Source: Roseicella sp. DB1501 (GTDB lineage Bacteria; Pseudomonadota; Alphaproteobacteria; Acetobacterales; Acetobacteraceae). From it: a stretch of 64,000 nucleotides of DNA. Positions 44,760 through 52,670 of this stretch are shown in pieces. The position numbers and the translations under genes are program-made. The notes below the pieces were generated by a model. That model had not been told where the DNA came from, did no database searches, and saw nothing but the letters and a program-made list of their open reading frames with translations. Position 1 is the first letter of the stretch. Each line of letters starts with the position of its first letter. The stretch spans positions 186,001 through 250,000 of the forward strand of contig NZ_JABFHG010000010.1 in assembly GCF_013112485.1 (NCBI RefSeq), read 5' to 3'.

Positions 44760-44805
44760 CCTGGACCATGATCCGCTCACACAGGGTCGCGGATCATGGT
44801 CCAGG
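44760..44805. repeat. 17-bp perfect inverted repeat between convergent genes
   Basis: CCTGGACCATGATCCGC and GCGGATCATGGTCCAGG form a perfect 17-bp stem around TCACACAGGGTC. It separates the prepilin peptidase gene from the convergent HWE kinase gene. The arms are too regular for chance. It may be a bidirectional terminator or the footprint of a repeat element, with GGACCATGATCC as its core. I did not see another copy in this window. Confidence 0.7.
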
Positions 44806-44818
44806 CTATTGTTTGATC

Positions 44819-44836
44819 GCGTGAGTCACGCTTTTT
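44819..44836 (+). terminator. terminator-like stem with T-run after the prepilin peptidase gene
   Basis: GCGTG-AGT-CACGC (44819-44831) is followed directly by TTTTT (44832-44836) on the + strand. The stem is short (five pairs) but has the form of an intrinsic terminator, placed 118 bp downstream of the prepilin peptidase stop and just beyond the 17-bp inverted repeat. It lies 20 bp from the end of the convergent kinase gene. Confidence 0.4.
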
Positions 44837-44856
44837 CGCGGCTCTGTAGGGCGTTC

Positions 44857-46797
44857 TCAATGCGCCAGCCGCTCGAGCGGCACCTCCAGGCGCAGCGTCA
44901 GGCCCTCGGGCGCCCAGTCATGCGCCACGCTGCCGGAGAGCTGGGTGATGGCCCCCCGTTCCGCCAGCACCGTGCCGAAGCCGCGCCGGGTTGGGGCGCC
45001 AGGCACGGGCGGGCCGCCGCGCTCGCACCAGGTCAACCCGAGATGCGCGCCCTGGCGCGCCGTGGTGATCGTCACGCAGCCCTCGGTGGCGGCCAGCGCC
45101 CCGTATTTCGCGGCATTGGTGGCCAGCTCATGCAGGATCAGAGCGAGCGAGGTCGCCGCCTTCACGCCGATCGGCGCATCATCGCCGACCAGCCGCACCC
45201 GCTCCCGCCCCGGCTCCTCATAGGGGGCCAGCAGGGTGCGGAGCAGGCCATGCAGGGTGGTCCCGGTCTCGACGGGGCGGGACTCCGGGCCGTGCGGGCG
45301 GACATACTCATGCGCCGCCGCGAGGGCGTTGAGGCGCCGCCGCAGGATGGTGGCAAAGCCCGCGACCTCGGGCGAGGCCTGCCGGGCGGAGAGCGAGACC
45401 ATGCTGCCCACCACGGTGAAGATGTTCTTGATCCGGTGCGAGAGCTCGCGCGCCAGCAGCTCCTTCGCCTCTTCGGCCGAGCGGCGCTCGGTCACGTCCA
45501 TCACCACGCCGGGGAAGCGGGTGGGCCGGCCCTCGGCATCGTGCTCGCAGCGGCCGCGCGCGGCCACCCATCGGATGCTGCCATCGGCGAGCCGCACCCG
45601 GTACTCGGCCTCGAAGGCGCCGCCCGCCTCGCCCGCCAGGGCCGCCCGGATCAGCGCCTCGGTCTGCGGCCGGTCCTCGGGATGGATGGCCGGCAGCAGG
45701 GTCTCGATCGGCAGGCCCTCGGCCACCGCCGAGGCCGGCACGGAGAACAGCCGGGCATAGCCGGAATCGGCGGTGATGCGGTCGTTCGGCACGTCCCAGA
45801 CCCAGGTGCCCACCATCTCGGCGGCGCTGAGCGCGAGGCGGAGGCGTTCCTCGCTGATCCGCAGCCGTTCCTCGGTCTGCTTCTGCTCCTCGATATCGGT
45901 GCAGGTGCCGAACCAGCGGATGATGCGCTCCTGCGGGTCGCGCACCGGCAGGGCCCGGCCCAGCGTCCAGCGATAGACGCCATCGGCGCGGCGCAGGCGG
46001 TACTCGATCTCATAGGGCTCGCCGGTGGCGAGGGAGTGCCGCCAGAGCGCCCAGGCCCGCTCCCGGTCCTCCGGATGGAACATGTCGTTCCAGCCCTCGC
46101 CGTCGGTCGACCCCTCCGGCATGCCGGTGAACTCGTACCAGCGGCGGTTGTAGTAGTCGTGATGGCCATCCGGCCGGGTGGCCCAGATCATCTGCGGCAT
46201 GCTGTCGGCGAGGATGCGGAACTGCCGCTCGCTCTCGGCCAGCTTCGCCGCGTCGGCCTCCCGCGCCTTCAGGGCCCGGCGCAGGTCGAGCTGCGACATC
46301 ACCTGCTTGGCCAGCACCTGCAGCGCGAAGCCCTGCTGCGGGGTCAGCCCCTCCGGCCGCGGCGCATAGTCCAACACGCAGAGCGTGCCGAGCGGCAGCC
46401 CCTCCGCGGTCTCGAGCAGCGCCCCGGCATAGAAGCGCAGATGCGGCGCGCCGGTCACCAGCGGGTTGTCGGCGAAGCGCGGGTCCCCCGTCGTGTCCGG
46501 CACGATGAAAAGGCCCGGCTGCAGGATGGCATGGGCGCAGATCGAGACGTCGAGCGGCGTCTCCCGCACGCCGAGCCCGATCTCGGCCTTGAAGAACTGC
46601 CGCTGCTCGGCGATCAGGTTGACCACGGCGATGGGCGCCGCGCAGATCTGCGCGGCGAGCTGCACCACCTCGTCGAAGGCCTGCTCGGGCGGCGTGTCCA
46701 GGACGGCATAGCTCTCGAGCGCCGCCAGCCTCACCCCTTCGTCCCAGCCCTTCGGCCGTTCACAGAACTCACCTGGCTCGAAGCCGGCCGGACTCAT
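44857..46797 (-). CDS. GAF-PAS-PAS sensor histidine kinase, HWE family (soluble)
   Basis: A 646-residue cytoplasmic sensor. The GAF domain (about 20-175) has AALESYAVLDTPPEQAFDEV and QFFKAEIGLGVRETPLDVSI. Two PAS/PAC units follow, the first with SERQFRILADSMPQMIWATR, the second with RLRLALSAAEMVGTWVWDVP. The kinase part has the HWE-type box LARELSHRIKNIFTVVGSMV and the ATP site LILHELATNAAKYGALAA. The GAF segment with FxAxIGLGVRETP and SICAHAI is typical of light- or redox-sensing kinases, but no chromophore Cys is obvious. The start at 46797 is the first one that gives the GAF N-terminus. A receiver gene ends 99 bp upstream. Confidence 0.9.
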   Translation of the reverse strand: MSPAGFEPGEFCERPKGWDEGVRLAALESYAVLDTPPEQAFDEVVQLAAQICAAPIAVVNLIAEQRQFFKAEIGLGVRETPLDVSICAHAILQPGLFIVPDTTGDPRFADNPLVTGAPHLRFYAGALLETAEGLPLGTLCVLDYAPRPEGLTPQQGFALQVLAKQVMSQLDLRRALKAREADAAKLAESERQFRILADSMPQMIWATRPDGHHDYYNRRWYEFTGMPEGSTDGEGWNDMFHPEDRERAWALWRHSLATGEPYEIEYRLRRADGVYRWTLGRALPVRDPQERIIRWFGTCTDIEEQKQTEERLRISEERLRLALSAAEMVGTWVWDVPNDRITADSGYARLFSVPASAVAEGLPIETLLPAIHPEDRPQTEALIRAALAGEAGGAFEAEYRVRLADGSIRWVAARGRCEHDAEGRPTRFPGVVMDVTERRSAEEAKELLARELSHRIKNIFTVVGSMVSLSARQASPEVAGFATILRRRLNALAAAHEYVRPHGPESRPVETGTTLHGLLRTLLAPYEEPGRERVRLVGDDAPIGVKAATSLALILHELATNAAKYGALAATEGCVTITTARQGAHLGLTWCERGGPPVPGAPTRRGFGTVLAERGAITQLSGSVAHDWAPEGLTLRLEVPLERLAH

Positions 46798-46896
46798 GGA
46801 CCTGCCTTTCCTGCCACGCGTGTCGCTGTGATCGACCGACGCGCTGGCTGTTCCCTGGGAACCAGCGTCTAGCACGCCCACCCCCTCCCTGCACCT

Positions 46897-47295
46897 TCAC
46901 CCCTGCTGGCACCCCTGCTGGCACTTCCCGGACGGGCGCGCCTGCGGGGCCAACCGGTTCAGGTAGGTCCGCTCGATCTCCGCGGGATCGTAGGGCTTGG
47001 GCAGGAAGGGCGCCTCGCGCAGCGCGGCGGGCACCTCCTCCCGCCGCGCTCCCGAGACGAAGGCGAAGGGCGTGCCGCGCTCCGCGAGGCAGCGGGCGAG
47101 TTCGTATGTCTTACCATCCAGCACGTCGATGTCGAGGAAGGCGGCGTCGAACCCGCGCTCGTTGATCACCCGGCACGCATCGCGCACCGAGCTCGCGACC
47201 GAGACATCGGCTTCGGCCGCGCCGAGCAGGATAGATTCGATGTCGATCGCAACCATGGGGTCGTCTTCGACGATCAAGACGCGTCGCCTGGGCAT
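46897..47295 (-). CDS. single-domain response regulator
   Basis: A 132-residue stand-alone receiver: RRVLIVEDDPMVAIDIESIL with the acidic pair, the phospho-acceptor Asp in FDAAFLDIDVLDGKTY, the switch Ser in FAFVSGARREEV, and Lys in FLPKPYDPAEIE. Such receivers without output domain often pair with HWE kinases, and this gene is directly upstream of one on the same strand. AGGA precedes the ATG at 47295. The last residues, GKCQQGCQQG, come from a duplicated 12-bp unit at the gene end. The kinase/receiver pair likely forms a phosphorelay with a target elsewhere. Confidence 0.9.
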   Translation of the reverse strand: MPRRRVLIVEDDPMVAIDIESILLGAAEADVSVASSVRDACRVINERGFDAAFLDIDVLDGKTYELARCLAERGTPFAFVSGARREEVPAALREAPFLPKPYDPAEIERTYLNRLAPQARPSGKCQQGCQQG

Positions 47296-47501
47296 CGCAA
47301 ATCCTGTGAAAGCCCCGGGCGCCATGCGAGCCGGGCTGGGTGATACGGACGGGCGAACGCCGGCAGCCGGAGCGCGTTCGCCGCTGCCGCCGAACGTGAC
47401 CTGGTTCCCGCCGTGGCGAGGCTCCCGCGCCGGACCCTTCCTTGACGCTGCCGGCGCCCCCGGTGTGTCATCAGCGCCTCTTTCGGGGAGGCATCGTCCG
47501 C

Positions 47502-48734
47502 GTGAGTGAGGACCCGCCGTGCATCGTCATCGCCGGCGCCGGCCATGCCGGCGGCTCGGCCGCCGCCTTCCTGCGGCAATATGGCTGGAAGGGCGCGATC
47601 GCGCTGGTGGGCGAGGAGGCGCACCTGCCCTATCAGCGGCCGCCCCTCTCCAAGGCCTGGCTGAAGGGCGAGGCGAGCGCCGAGAGCCTCGCCCTGCGCC
47701 CCGCCCGCTTCTACGCGCAGCAGCGGATCGACCTGCATCTCGGCACCCGCGTCGCCGGGATCGACCGCGCCGCGCGCCGGGTCAGCCTCTCCGACGGCAT
47801 CGAGCTCGGCTACCATCGCCTGATCCTCGCCCTCGGCGCCCGGCCGCGCAGCCTGGCCCTGCCGGGGGCGGATCTGGCCGGCGTGCTGGCGCTGCGCGGC
47901 ACGGTCGATGCCGATGCCCTGCAGGCGGCGCTCGGCCCCGGCCGGCGGCTGGCGGTGATCGGCGGCGGCTATATCGGCCTCGAGGTCGCGGCCTCGGCCC
48001 GGGCGCTCGGCGCTGGGGCGGTGGTGCTGGAGCGCGAGGCGCGGGTGCTGGCCCGCGTCGCCGGCACGGCGCTGTCCCGCTTCCTCGAGGCGCAGCATCG
48101 CGCCCGGGGCGTCGAGGTGCTGACCGGCGTCGAGGTGGCGGCGATCGAGGGCGAGGCCGGCGCCGCGCGGGCGGTGCGGCTGCAGGACGGGCGGCGCATC
48201 CCCTGCGACACCGTCCTCATCGGCGTCGGGGCGGTGCCGAGCACCGAGCTGGCCGCGGCGGCGGGGCTCGATTGCGCCGGCGGCATCGTGGTCGATCTCG
48301 CCGCCCGGACCAGCGATCCGGCGATCCACGCCATCGGCGATTGCACGCAGCGGCCCCTGCCCCTCTATGGCCGCAGCGGCCGGCTGGAGAGCGTGCCGAA
48401 CGCGATCGAGCAGGCGAAGCAGGCCGCCGCCGATATCTGCGGCCGGCCGCCGCCGCAGCCCGAGGTGCCGTGGTTCTGGTCCGACCAGTTCGAGCTGCGG
48501 CTGCAGATGGCGGGGCTGGCCTTCGACGCGCATGAGGCGGTGATCCGCGGCGATGCGGAGGCGGGCGGCTTCACGGTCTTCCACCTCGATCGCGAGCAGC
48601 GCGTGCTGGCCATCGAGGCGGTCAATGCGCCGGCAGATTTCATGGCCGGACGCGTGCTTGTGGCGAAGCAGGCTCGCGTCGCACCGGATATCCTGCGGGA
48701 CCCCGCGCGGTCGATCCGCGACGTCGCGGCCTGA
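47502..48734 (+). CDS. NAD(P)H-dependent ferredoxin reductase of the CYP153 system
   Basis: FAD enzyme that passes electrons from NAD(P)H to the ferredoxin encoded next. The 410-residue product has the first Rossmann motif [19 protein letters not shown], the FAD contact [15 protein letters not shown], the NAD motif [20 protein letters not shown], the [14 protein letters not shown] segment and the flavin-binding [12 protein letters not shown]. It is close to rhodocoxin/putidaredoxin reductases. The GTG at 47502 has GGGGAGG upstream and gives the proper N-terminus. The gene is divergent from the response regulator (206 bp gap) and is followed by the ferredoxin and CYP153 genes. Confidence 0.93.
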   Translation: MSEDPPCIVIAGAGHAGGSAAAFLRQYGWKGAIALVGEEAHLPYQRPPLSKAWLKGEASAESLALRPARFYAQQRIDLHLGTRVAGIDRAARRVSLSDGIELGYHRLILALGARPRSLALPGADLAGVLALRGTVDADALQAALGPGRRLAVIGGGYIGLEVAASARALGAGAVVLEREARVLARVAGTALSRFLEAQHRARGVEVLTGVEVAAIEGEAGAARAVRLQDGRRIPCDTVLIGVGAVPSTELAAAAGLDCAGGIVVDLAARTSDPAIHAIGDCTQRPLPLYGRSGRLESVPNAIEQAKQAAADICGRPPPQPEVPWFWSDQFELRLQMAGLAFDAHEAVIRGDAEAGGFTVFHLDREQRVLAIEAVNAPADFMAGRVLVAKQARVAPDILRDPARSIRDVAA

Positions 48735-48816
48735 TGCAAGTGGCCCTCAGACGCCGGGCGCGAACCTCCGGTTCGCTTGGCTGCGCGACATGGGTCGCGG
48801 GGCCCGTTCGGAGCCT

Positions 48817-48841
48817 CGGACCGGTCGGGGGGACCGGTCCG
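48817..48841. repeat. hairpin repeat, copy 1 (upstream of ferredoxin)
   Basis: CGGACCGGTC-GGGGG-GACCGGTCCG, a perfect 10-bp stem 36 bp above the ferredoxin start. Flanking sequence (CCCGTTCGGAGCCT on the left, TTGG on the right) recurs around the second copy at 49246-49269. It is a dispersed repeat, not a gene-specific leader. Confidence 0.75.
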
Positions 48842-48876
48842 TTGGTGTGAGATCGACAACCAGCAGGGACATGCCC

Positions 48877-49197
48877 ATGCCGCAAGTGACCTATATCGAG
48901 CATGACGGGACCGAGCATCTGATCGATGTGGAGGACGGGCTCTCGGTCATGCGGGGCGCGGTCGACAACAACGTGCCCGGCATCGACGGCGATTGCGGCG
49001 GGGAATGCGCCTGCGCCACCTGCCATGTCTTCGTCGACGAGGCCTGGCTGGCGCGCACCGGCACGCCGGGCGAGCAGGAGGCGAGCATGCTGAGCTTCGC
49101 TGCGACGGCGCAGCCCAATTCCCGCCTCTCCTGCCAGATCACCGTGACGCCGGCGCTCGACGGGCTGGTGGTGCGGATGCCCGAGGCGCAGCATTGA
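48877..49197 (+). CDS. [2Fe-2S] ferredoxin (adrenodoxin/putidaredoxin type)
   Basis: A 106-residue electron carrier from the reductase to the P450. The cluster ligands are visible in [20 protein letters not shown] (three cysteines of C-x5-C-x2-C, with an additional Cys between) and RLSCQITV. The tail [13 protein letters not shown] ends as in P450-type ferredoxins. Two ATGs (48871 and 48877) are possible; the second has the better spacing from CAGGGA. It is 142 bp after the reductase gene and 272 bp before the P450 reading frame, with a hairpin repeat in each gap. Confidence 0.95.
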   Translation: MPQVTYIEHDGTEHLIDVEDGLSVMRGAVDNNVPGIDGDCGGECACATCHVFVDEAWLARTGTPGEQEASMLSFAATAQPNSRLSCQITVTPALDGLVVRMPEAQH

Positions 49198-49245
49198 TAC
49201 CGATGGCCCTCCTGCGTGACCGCATGCGCGCCCGGTTCGGGACCT

Positions 49246-49269
49246 CGGACCGGTCGAAGGACCGGTCCG
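49246..49269. repeat. hairpin repeat, copy 2 (downstream of ferredoxin)
   Basis: CGGACCGGTC-GAAG-GACCGGTCCG, a perfect 10-bp stem 48 bp beyond the ferredoxin stop, with CCCGGTTCGGGACCT to the left as in copy 1. The two loops differ while the stems are identical, a sign of selection on pairing or of recent origin from one element. Confidence 0.75.
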
Positions 49270-49469
49270 TCGGCATGGGAGCCCGTTGGTCTAGCCCCAG
49301 CGCGGGCGATGACGGCCGCCGTCACAATCCGCCGCGTCCGGGCGGCGGAGGAGCCCGGGGCGGCGACAAGCCAGGCCGAGCCTCCTAAGCTCGGCCGCCC
49401 GCACCGGCGCCGCCAGGCGGTCCGCCCGGCGCCGTGCCAATCATCGGAGACGTCCAGGGAGACCACGCC

Positions 49470-49583
49470 ATGAATGCGCCCGTGTCGATCGAGGCCGCGC
49501 CGGTCGATGCCGCCTCCGAGGCCTGAACGACACCGCTCGACCAGCTCGACCCGAGCCATCCGCGCCGCTTCCAGGACGACACC
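49470..49583 (+). pseudogene. 5' end of the CYP153 gene cut off by an in-frame TGA
   Basis: ATG 49470, preceded by CAGGGAGA, opens MNAPVSIEAAPVDAASEA. Codon 19 is TGA (49524-49526), and then the same frame continues TTPLDQLDPSHPRRFQDDT into the P450 body. The LDPSHPRRFQDD phrase is what CYP153 proteins have before their first helix, so this is the true N-terminal coding sequence. One base (TGA for TGG) would restore a full reading frame. It is either a nonsense mutation, a sequencing error or readthrough. Confidence 0.8.
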
Positions 49584-50738
49584 ATGTGGCCGTTCTTCGA
49601 GCGGCTGCGGCGCGACGCGCCGGTGCATTACAGCACCACCAGCCCGCTCTTCGGCCCCTATTGGTCGGTCTCGACCTACAAGGAGATCATGGCCGTCGAG
49701 GTGAACCACAAGGCCTTCAGCTCGGAGAGCGGCCTCGGCGGCATCTCGATCCGCGACCGGCCGAAGGAATTGCGGCTGCCGATGTTCATCGCCATGGATC
49801 CGCCGCGGCATGACGAGCAGCGCAAGGTGGTGCAGCCCATCGTCGCCCCGGCCAACCTGGCGAAGCTCGAGCACACGATCCGCGAGCGCGCCGCCCGCAT
49901 CCTTGACGGCCTGCCGCGCGGCGAGACCTTCAACTGGGTGGAGCATGTCTCCATCGAGCTGACGGTGCAGATGCTGGCGACCCTCTTCGACTTCCCCTTC
50001 GAGGACCGGCGCAAGCTGAGCTTCTGGTCGGATTGCGCGACGGCGGTGCCGGAGGCCGGCGGCTTCATCGACAGCGAGGAGAAGCGCGAGGCGGTCTTCG
50101 CCGAATGCCTCGCCTATTTCACCGATCTCTGGAACCAGCGGGTGAATGCCGAGCCGCGGCCGGACCTGATCTCCATGCTCGCCCATGGCGAGGCGACGCG
50201 GAACATGACGCCACGCGAATTCCTCGGCAACCTGATCCTGCTCATCGTCGGCGGCAACGACACCACCCGCAACTCGATCAGCGGCGGGCTGCTTTTCCTG
50301 AACCAGAACCCGGCGGAATATGCCAAGCTGCGCGCCGATCCGGCGCTGATCGAGAGCATGGTGCCGGAGATCATCCGCTACCAGACGCCGCTCGCCCATA
50401 TGCGCCGCACCGCGCTGCAGGATGTCGAGCTCGGCGGCCAGACCATCCGCGTCGGCGACAAGGTGGTGATGTGGTACATCTCCGGCAACCGCGACCCGGC
50501 GGCGATCGAGGCGCCCGAGCGCTTCATCATCGACCGCAAGCGGCCGCGCCAGCATCTCTCCTTCGGCTTCGGCATCCATCGCTGCGTCGGCAACCGCCTG
50601 GCCGAGTTGCAGCTCCGCATCCTATGGGAGGAGATCCTGCGCCGCTTCGACCGCATCGAGGTGGTGGGGCCGCCGAAGCGCGTCTACTCCTCCTTCGTCC
50701 ACGGCATCACCGACCTGCCGGTGCGCATCCCGGCCTGA
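49584..50738 (+). CDS. CYP153-type cytochrome P450 (alkane terminal hydroxylase), N-terminally interrupted
   Basis: P450 that hydroxylates medium-chain alkanes or related compounds at the terminal carbon. From ATG 49584 the 384 residues contain PMFIAMDPPRHDEQRKVVQP, the I-helix LLIVGGNDTTRNSISGGL, the ExxR motif EIIRYQTPLAHMRRTAL, and the heme-binding SFGFGIHRCVGNRLAELQLR, all very CYP153-like. The 18+19 codons before it are in frame but separated by a TGA at 49524. AGGA lies 7 bp before ATG 49584, so re-initiation is conceivable, though ~38 residues ahead of the A helix would be lost. It is the third gene of a reductase-ferredoxin-P450 set. Confidence 0.9.
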   Translation: MWPFFERLRRDAPVHYSTTSPLFGPYWSVSTYKEIMAVEVNHKAFSSESGLGGISIRDRPKELRLPMFIAMDPPRHDEQRKVVQPIVAPANLAKLEHTIRERAARILDGLPRGETFNWVEHVSIELTVQMLATLFDFPFEDRRKLSFWSDCATAVPEAGGFIDSEEKREAVFAECLAYFTDLWNQRVNAEPRPDLISMLAHGEATRNMTPREFLGNLILLIVGGNDTTRNSISGGLLFLNQNPAEYAKLRADPALIESMVPEIIRYQTPLAHMRRTALQDVELGGQTIRVGDKVVMWYISGNRDPAAIEAPERFIIDRKRPRQHLSFGFGIHRCVGNRLAELQLRILWEEILRRFDRIEVVGPPKRVYSSFVHGITDLPVRIPA

Positions 50739-50786
50739 GGGCGGGCCGGGCGGGCCTGCCCCGCCCTACGGCGGATTGTTGCTTTC

Positions 50787-50833
50787 GAGCAGAGTCACGC
50801 GCCCGGGCGTTCACGCCCTCCCGCGATCTGCTC
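50787..50833. terminator. imperfect long hairpin between convergent CYP153 and amidohydrolase genes
   Basis: GAGCAGA (50787-50793) pairs with TCTGCTC (50827-50833), and inside it GGGCGT-TC-ACGCCC forms a second stem. The structure stands between two convergent stops and may end transcripts of either strand. It has no clear T-run. Confidence 0.35.
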
Positions 50834-52539
50834 TACCCCTTCGCGCCGCGCACCAGCCGGCCGGGCAGCGTCCCGGTCGCCTCGCCGTCGCGATAGGTCA
50901 CGGCGCCGCTGACCACGGTGGCGACATAGCCATCCGCCTTCTGCACCAGGCGCTTGCCGCCGGCCGGCAGATCGTACTGCATCACCGGCACGCGCACCTG
51001 CAGCCTGTCGTAGTCGATGACGTTGAGGTCGGCCTTCTTGCCGGCGGCGACCAGCCCGCGATCGCCGAGGCCGAGCGCTAGGGCATTGTCGCGCGACAGC
51101 CGCTTCACCGCGAATTCCAGCGGCAGCTTCGGCCCGCGCGTGCGGTCGCGCGTCCAGTAGGCGATCATATGGGTGGTGGCGGAGTTGTCGCAGATGAAGC
51201 CGACATGCGCCCCGCCATCGCCGAGGCCCATCAGCGTCTGCGGATGCCGCACCATGGTCCGCACCGCCTCGAGGTCGCGATCGGCATAGTTGATGCTCGG
51301 CCGGTTGAGGATGGCGCGGCCATCCTTCTCCATCATCCATTCCCAGGCAAGGGCGCTCGGGTCCATGCCGCGCGCCCGGGCGGTGGCGCCGAGGCTGGTC
51401 TCCGGCAGCGGCTCGTAATCCGGCGGGTCGCCGAGCTTGAAGATCATGTCCCAGGTGTTCAGCCGCGCCCGCAGCATCGGGTCCGGCGTCTCCTCGGCGA
51501 TCAGCCGCGCCTTCAGCCCGGGGTCGCGCAGCGCCTGCATCCGCGCCTCGAAGGGCAGATGCGCGATCGCCTGCCAGGAGGGGCGGGCGACGAAGGGGTG
51601 CTGCGACATCTCGAAGCCGAACATCAGCCCGATCGGCCGGCCCATCACCTGGCCGAACATCCGGGCGCCGGCGGCATTCGCCGCCTCGATCTTGCCGAGC
51701 AGGAACTGCCACAGCCAGGGCCGGCTCTCCCGCTGCAGCAGGGAGAAGGTCATCGGCCGGCCGGAAGCGGTGCAGATGCGCTGCAGCCGGTCGAACTCAT
51801 CCTCCGGATCGTCGAAATCCGAGATCACCTGCAGCCAGGAGGCGCCCGCCTGCCCGACCGAGCGGCCGATCGCCTCCAGCTCCGCCTCGGGCGTGCCGAG
51901 GGTCGGGATATGCCGCCCGTCCAGCGTCTTGTGGGCGATGGCGCGGGAGGTGGAGAAGCCGAGCGCCCCAGTGCGGATACCCTCGGCGGCGAGGCGCGCC
52001 ATTTCGGCGATCTCGGCCTCGGTCGCCACCGCATGGGCCTCGGCCCGCTCGCCCATCACGTGCAGGCGCAGCGGCGCGTGGCAGACCTGGGCGGCGATGT
52101 CGGTGTCGAAGCGGCGGGCATCGAGCGTGTCCATGAACTCGCCGAAGCTCTCCCAGGTCCAGGGGAGGCCCTCGGTCAGCACCACCTCCGGCAGGTCCTC
52201 GACGCCCTCCATCAGCTTCACCAACGCCTCGCGCCGGTCGGGGCGGCAGGGGGCGAAGCCGACGCCGCAATTGCCGATCAGCGCCGTGGTGACGCCGTTG
52301 TAGGAGGCGCTGTCGATCTGGCTGCTCCAGGTGGCCTGGGCGTCGTAATGGGTGTGGATGTCGACGAAGCCCGGGGTGACGATCTTGCCCTTGGCGTCGA
52401 TCTCCTCGGTGCCGCGGCTCGCGATCTTGCCGAGCTCGGCGATGCGGCCGCCGGCGATGCCAATATCGGCCTCGAAGGGCGCGCCGCCGCTGCCATCCAC
52501 CACCGTGCCGCCACGGATCACCAGATCGAGATCGGGCAT
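50833..52539 (-). CDS. N-acyl-D-amino-acid deacylase-like amidohydrolase
   Basis: A 568-residue metal-dependent hydrolase of the amidohydrolase superfamily. The start MPDLDLVIRGGTVVDGSGGA is the usual N-terminal beta strand, then GKIVTPGFVDIHTHYDAQAT with the metal-binding HxH. Further metal-site segments are GNCGVGFAP and GDGGAHVGFICDNSATTHM. The sequence follows D-aminoacylase/dihydroorotase-like proteins, but the substrate cannot be told; small amide or cyclic amide compounds are likely. GGAGGAC precedes the ATG at 52539. It is divergent from a 2OG-type dioxygenase gene, with an operator-like palindrome in the 131-bp gap. Confidence 0.85.
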   Translation of the reverse strand: MPDLDLVIRGGTVVDGSGGAPFEADIGIAGGRIAELGKIASRGTEEIDAKGKIVTPGFVDIHTHYDAQATWSSQIDSASYNGVTTALIGNCGVGFAPCRPDRREALVKLMEGVEDLPEVVLTEGLPWTWESFGEFMDTLDARRFDTDIAAQVCHAPLRLHVMGERAEAHAVATEAEIAEMARLAAEGIRTGALGFSTSRAIAHKTLDGRHIPTLGTPEAELEAIGRSVGQAGASWLQVISDFDDPEDEFDRLQRICTASGRPMTFSLLQRESRPWLWQFLLGKIEAANAAGARMFGQVMGRPIGLMFGFEMSQHPFVARPSWQAIAHLPFEARMQALRDPGLKARLIAEETPDPMLRARLNTWDMIFKLGDPPDYEPLPETSLGATARARGMDPSALAWEWMMEKDGRAILNRPSINYADRDLEAVRTMVRHPQTLMGLGDGGAHVGFICDNSATTHMIAYWTRDRTRGPKLPLEFAVKRLSRDNALALGLGDRGLVAAGKKADLNVIDYDRLQVRVPVMQYDLPAGGKRLVQKADGYVATVVSGAVTYRDGEATGTLPGRLVRGAKG

Positions 52540-52601
52540 GGACTGTCCTCCAGCTTTGCCGCCGAGCATGCCCCTCGCGGCGGGGCTGTCAACCGCGATT
52601 T

Positions 52602-52613
52602 GGTCGGACGACC
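52602..52613. promoter_or_regulatory. GntR-like operator candidate in the divergent promoter
   Basis: GGTCG-GA-CGACC, preceded by TT and followed by GG, is a short inverted repeat between the divergently oriented amidohydrolase and dioxygenase genes. It resembles TGGTC-NN-GACCA operators of FCD-type GntR regulators from memory, with one inner base different. No regulator gene lies nearby in the window. Confidence 0.3.
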
Positions 52614-52670
52614 GGTTGGCAATCCCGCCGCTCGCATGCTCTGCTGCGCCGCAACAGCGCGGAGAGCAGC

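Noticed and set aside
49474-49704. Overlapping 76-codon ORF at the start of the P450 gene
   Set aside because: It is in another frame, made of Arg/Ser/Pro-rich text, while the P450 frame carries CYP153-like residues on both sides of the TGA.
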